From Aphanothece hegewaldii CCALA 016 (GTDB lineage: Bacteria > Cyanobacteriota > Cyanobacteriia > Cyanobacteriales > Microcystaceae), in NCBI RefSeq assembly GCF_003007785.1, contig NZ_PXOH01000027.1, positions 1-57,133 on the forward strand: a stretch of DNA of 57,133 bases. Reading direction: 5' to 3'. The notes under the pieces are model-generated. The model ran no database searches, was not told the DNA's origin, and saw only the letters and a program-made list of their open reading frames with translations. Of this stretch, positions 54,402 to 57,133 are shown in pieces. The position numbers and the translations under genes are program-made. How positions within the stretch are numbered: position 1 is the stretch's first letter; every line of letters begins with the position of its first letter.

Positions 54402-55694
54402 TTACTTTTTGTCAATTGATTGTAAAGCGTTAATATAAGCTTGTGCTACTGTATCCCAAGTCCAATGGGAAAAGCGTTCTTGAATTTCTGCGTCTGCTAA
54501 TTTTGGCAGAGGATTTTTAATAAATTCTTCCATATATTCCGCTAGTTTTTCTACATTTCCGACGGGAAATAAGCGAACGCGATCTGAACATTGATATAAA
54601 TTTACTTGTTCTTTGAAGACATCTAAATCTGAGGCAATAACAGGTAAACCACGTACAATAGCTTCAGAAACCGCTAACCCAAATCCTTCATATTGAGAAG
54701 TCATAATTACACAAGAACTACCCTGATATAAATATTCTACTTTTTCATAATCACAGTATCCTAAACCTTCAAAATATTTATCAAAAATTGCCTGATGCTG
54801 ATTGTATAATTCTTGACATTGATTAATATAATCTGCATACTCTTGTGTATTTGATTGCTGTGATAGTTTTAACTGTCCTTGAATTAAACCATCGGTTTCT
54901 CGTCCTAATAAAATAATTTTAAAATTTAGATTTTTTTGAGCTAATATAACACCTGCTTTTAAAAGAGTGAGATGATCTTTATAAATTCCAAAAGACGAAG
55001 GAAAATAAAACTGTACTGTTTGGCTAGGTGTATTGATTTGTTCATTTTGTATATAATTTTCATCACTTTTTACTAAATAACCAGACAAGGGAACTGGTTT
55101 TAATTTTTTTTGATATTTAGAGTTAGGGAAAACTTTTAAAATATCATCACGTGTTTTTTCAGAAATTGTAAAAATTATATCGGCAGATTTTAGCCATTTT
55201 TCTAACGGTTCATTATAATTTTGACGATACTCTTCAGAATATGTTAAAGGAGCAAACATCCAGAATAAATCATAAGCGATGCCACTTAAACTAGCATTAA
55301 CTTTTGGAGGATTAATCTTATTAATAATTCCATAAATACAGTAATTTGCTTGATATTTTTGAATTAATTCATTTAGTTTAGTTTGAATTTTTACTTGATA
55401 AGTTTTGTTACTTAAATATATTTTTGCTTTTGCTCCTGCAATTTTTTCAAAAGGAATCGCATCTCGTCCTAAAAAATTTAAGATTTTTAATGGTAAATTA
55501 AAACTTAAGGGTTGAAAATCTTCATAACATATTTTTTCAGATTCTGGAAGTAAAGATTTAAAGTATGGTATTTCTTTATTAGGTAGAACTAAAATAATTT
55601 GATCAACATATTTAATTAAACTAATGACTAAAGAAATAATGACTCTTTCTACACCACCTTTTCTGTAAAATTCAATAGGTATAATAATTTTCAT
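54402..55694 (-). CDS. Family 4 glycosyltransferase
   Basis: 430 residues, GT-B fold. The start MKIIIPIEFYRKGGVERVI is typical of the family, and YQGSSCVIMTSQYEGFGLAVSEAIVRGLPVIASD is the donor-binding EX7E motif region (two Glu seven residues apart). Substrate unknown. It lies 21 nt after another family 4 enzyme, so the two probably build one surface polysaccharide or glycolipid. Confidence 0.92.
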   Translation of the reverse strand: MKIIIPIEFYRKGGVERVIISLVISLIKYVDQIILVLPNKEIPYFKSLLPESEKICYEDFQPLSFNLPLKILNFLGRDAIPFEKIAGAKAKIYLSNKTYQVKIQTKLNELIQKYQANYCIYGIINKINPPKVNASLSGIAYDLFWMFAPLTYSEEYRQNYNEPLEKWLKSADIIFTISEKTRDDILKVFPNSKYQKKLKPVPLSGYLVKSDENYIQNEQINTPSQTVQFYFPSSFGIYKDHLTLLKAGVILAQKNLNFKIILLGRETDGLIQGQLKLSQQSNTQEYADYINQCQELYNQHQAIFDKYFEGLGYCDYEKVEYLYQGSSCVIMTSQYEGFGLAVSEAIVRGLPVIASDLDVFKEQVNLYQCSDRVRLFPVGNVEKLAEYMEEFIKNPLPKLADAEIQERFSHWTWDTVAQAYINALQSIDKK

Positions 55695-55715
55695 ATTTTT
55701 CCTTTAAATAAATAT

Positions 55716-56870
55716 TTATATACGATTTAAGTTTTGTTGAACAATTCGTTTAATTTGGCTCATAAAATTGTCAGTAGAAAATAAATCTTTTTGCAATTTC
55801 AAAGATTGTCTAATTTGAATAATTTTGTCTTGATTCTGCAAAACTTTAACAATAGCATTAACGGCATCCTCATCAGATTTATAAAATAAATCTTGATTAT
55901 CTTTGCCGACAATTTCAATTTGTCCACCCGAAGATTTAACAAAAGGAATGACCCCTGCTTTAACCATTTCTGCTACAGAAATCCCGAAAGGTTCTTGCTT
56001 ATAGTGTAGTCCATATTTACAGTTATAAAGAACTTTTGTATAATCCTCATAACTCATGTTTTTACAAAGTTTAACCCAAGAGGAATTTTCTTTAATCATT
56101 TTATTAAGAAAACGGATATAATCTTGTTGTCCGCCACCCCCACCACCCGTTAGATATAATTTGACATTAAAACCTTTTTCTCGAACTGCTTTAAGAATTT
56201 GTATCGCTTTATGAGGTTGTTTTGCTCTTACTAATCTTCCACTACAAATAAAAGCATCTTCTTTTTCTTCCCAAGGGATATCATGAGTTTGTATTACAAC
56301 TGGAGGATAAACAACGGTTGATTCAATATTATAATTTAAAGAAACTTGTTCTTGGACTACTTGAGAATTGACCAAAGAAATATTTTGTTTAAGTCGCTCT
56401 ACAGAAAAATCGGACAATTTATTATAATATTTTTGAGCTAACTTTTCTCCTTCTACTACTTTAATCCAATGTATGTATTGTAATCCAGGCTTTCCTAAAT
56501 CTACGGCATTGTAAGCGGAAATTAAAAGATCATAATCATCTCGCTTAGATTTAATTAACCGCAAAACAGAATGTAAAGAAAATTGTCTAAAATGTGGATT
56601 ATTAGACGTGAGAAAGTTACTAAAATGATTTAAAGATTTAGGAAAAACTGTTTGAGTTTTAATCAGTTCATTTGAAAGATGAGTTTCATACATTAAATTT
56701 AGCTTGTTAAAATCAACATCTGAGAAAGTAAATAGCGTTAAGTCATAATTATCTTTTAAAGCCTCTAGCATCCAAAGTGCAACAGCTTCCGCACCACCTC
56801 CTAAAAAATAAGGATAATAGATCGCTATTTTGGGAAGAGACGAACGGTTTATGTCTTGATTTGTCTGCAT
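55716..56870 (-). CDS. Family 4 glycosyltransferase
   Basis: 384 residues, GT-B fold. It starts PKIAIYYPYFLGGGAEAVALWML, has FICSGRLVRAKQPHKAIQIL (nucleotide-sugar side) and YGLHYKQEPFGISVAEMVKAGVIPFVKSSGG, the EX7E-type donor region. A poly-Gly loop (LTGGGGGGQQ) is unusual. First gene of a three-gene leftward run. Confidence 0.92.
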   Translation of the reverse strand: MQTNQDINRSSLPKIAIYYPYFLGGGAEAVALWMLEALKDNYDLTLFTFSDVDFNKLNLMYETHLSNELIKTQTVFPKSLNHFSNFLTSNNPHFRQFSLHSVLRLIKSKRDDYDLLISAYNAVDLGKPGLQYIHWIKVVEGEKLAQKYYNKLSDFSVERLKQNISLVNSQVVQEQVSLNYNIESTVVYPPVVIQTHDIPWEEKEDAFICSGRLVRAKQPHKAIQILKAVREKGFNVKLYLTGGGGGGQQDYIRFLNKMIKENSSWVKLCKNMSYEDYTKVLYNCKYGLHYKQEPFGISVAEMVKAGVIPFVKSSGGQIEIVGKDNQDLFYKSDEDAVNAIVKVLQNQDKIIQIRQSLKLQKDLFSTDNFMSQIKRIVQQNLNRI

Positions 56871-57133
56871 TTTTAAAAAGAATTCCTTACTAGCTCATCA
56901 GTTATAAGATTGTATCTTTAAAAAATGCTTATTGTCCTAAATTTATTTTTGAAGGGAAAATCTTTGAGCAACAGCAGTTTATCTTACACTATTTTTAGCT
57001 CATCTGGTAGATACTAAAACTGGTTTAGTACAAATGATTTAGGAATTGAGATAAGACCCTCTTCTGTCACTTGAGGATAGAAAATTAATTAACCTGTCAA
57101 AAAATGGAAAGGAGACCGTCCTGAGAAACAAAG
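56871..57133. other. Terminal intergenic sequence (263 bp)
   Basis: AT-rich with no convincing ORF or RNA gene. The promoter of the glycosyltransferase operon should lie here. The AAAGGAGACCG near the end of the window is ribosome-binding-site-like, but no start follows before the edge. Confidence 0.4.

Noticed and set aside
57090..57133. Riboswitch or start of another gene at the window edge
   Set aside because: Only a GGAGA-like block is visible; no structure or start codon can be supported before the sequence ends.

Overview
The window is chromosomal DNA of an AT-rich, probably unicellular cyanobacterium. The photosynthesis and carbon-fixation genes show this: petH with an N-terminal phycobilisome-linker domain, prk, a CtaA-type copper ATPase, a thioredoxin-like photosystem I accumulation factor and several cyanobacteria-only small proteins. 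I also read 19 exact copies of the HIP1 octamer GCGATCGC, far more than chance allows at this composition. I cannot name the genus from sequence alone.

Layout. 0-1.4 kb: a C-terminally truncated TnpB relic flanked by gene fragments. 1.5-4.2 kb: acnB. 4.2-6.8 kb: a very AT-rich accessory island with a perfect 43-bp palindrome, a HEPN (Swt1-type) protein with a winged-helix-like tail, an orphan XisI and a Uma2 nuclease. 6.9-12.2 kb: a copper P-type ATPase divergent from a histidine kinase, an OmpR-type regulator and a receiver-only paralogue. 12.3-16.6 kb: an RTX-like protein, small conserved proteins, a DUF3143/J-domain pair and the PSI factor. 16.7-21.2 kb: argJ, a duplicated intergenic element with a promoter and terminator, petH and prk. 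21.4-27.9 kb: DUF29, two family 2 glycosyltransferases and a hybrid-kinase/receiver-GAF phosphorelay pair. 28.3-30.6 kb: a NACHT NTPase of the bacterial conflict-system type. 30.7-35.1 kb: a CPBP protease, a C15 peptidase, hisH and a pentapeptide-repeat protein kinase. 35.2-39.7 kb: a SNF2 helicase interrupted at its Walker A motif by a 468-residue intein with LAGLIDADG motifs. 40-46.8 kb: a pentapeptide/TPR protein, mtnP, a cupredoxin, a giant AAA/WD40 protein, a MarC-family protein and a small membrane protein. 46.8-57 kb: a CrtISO-like flavoprotein, Uma2, a GHL10 hydrolase, dnaN, glgX, a MOSC protein and two family 4 glycosyltransferases.

How the genes fit together. Core metabolism (citrate cycle, Calvin cycle, linear electron flow, arginine, histidine, glycogen, methylthioadenosine salvage) alternates with signalling and conflict-type genes. 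The best candidates for something new are the HEPN gene with its 43-bp palindrome, the HTH-NACHT gene with a nearby operator-like palindrome, and the duplicated argJ-petH intergenic element, one copy of which looks like a short terminated RNA gene. A dispersed palindrome built on TGTAGGGGTTTGG occurs five times, always 3' of a gene.
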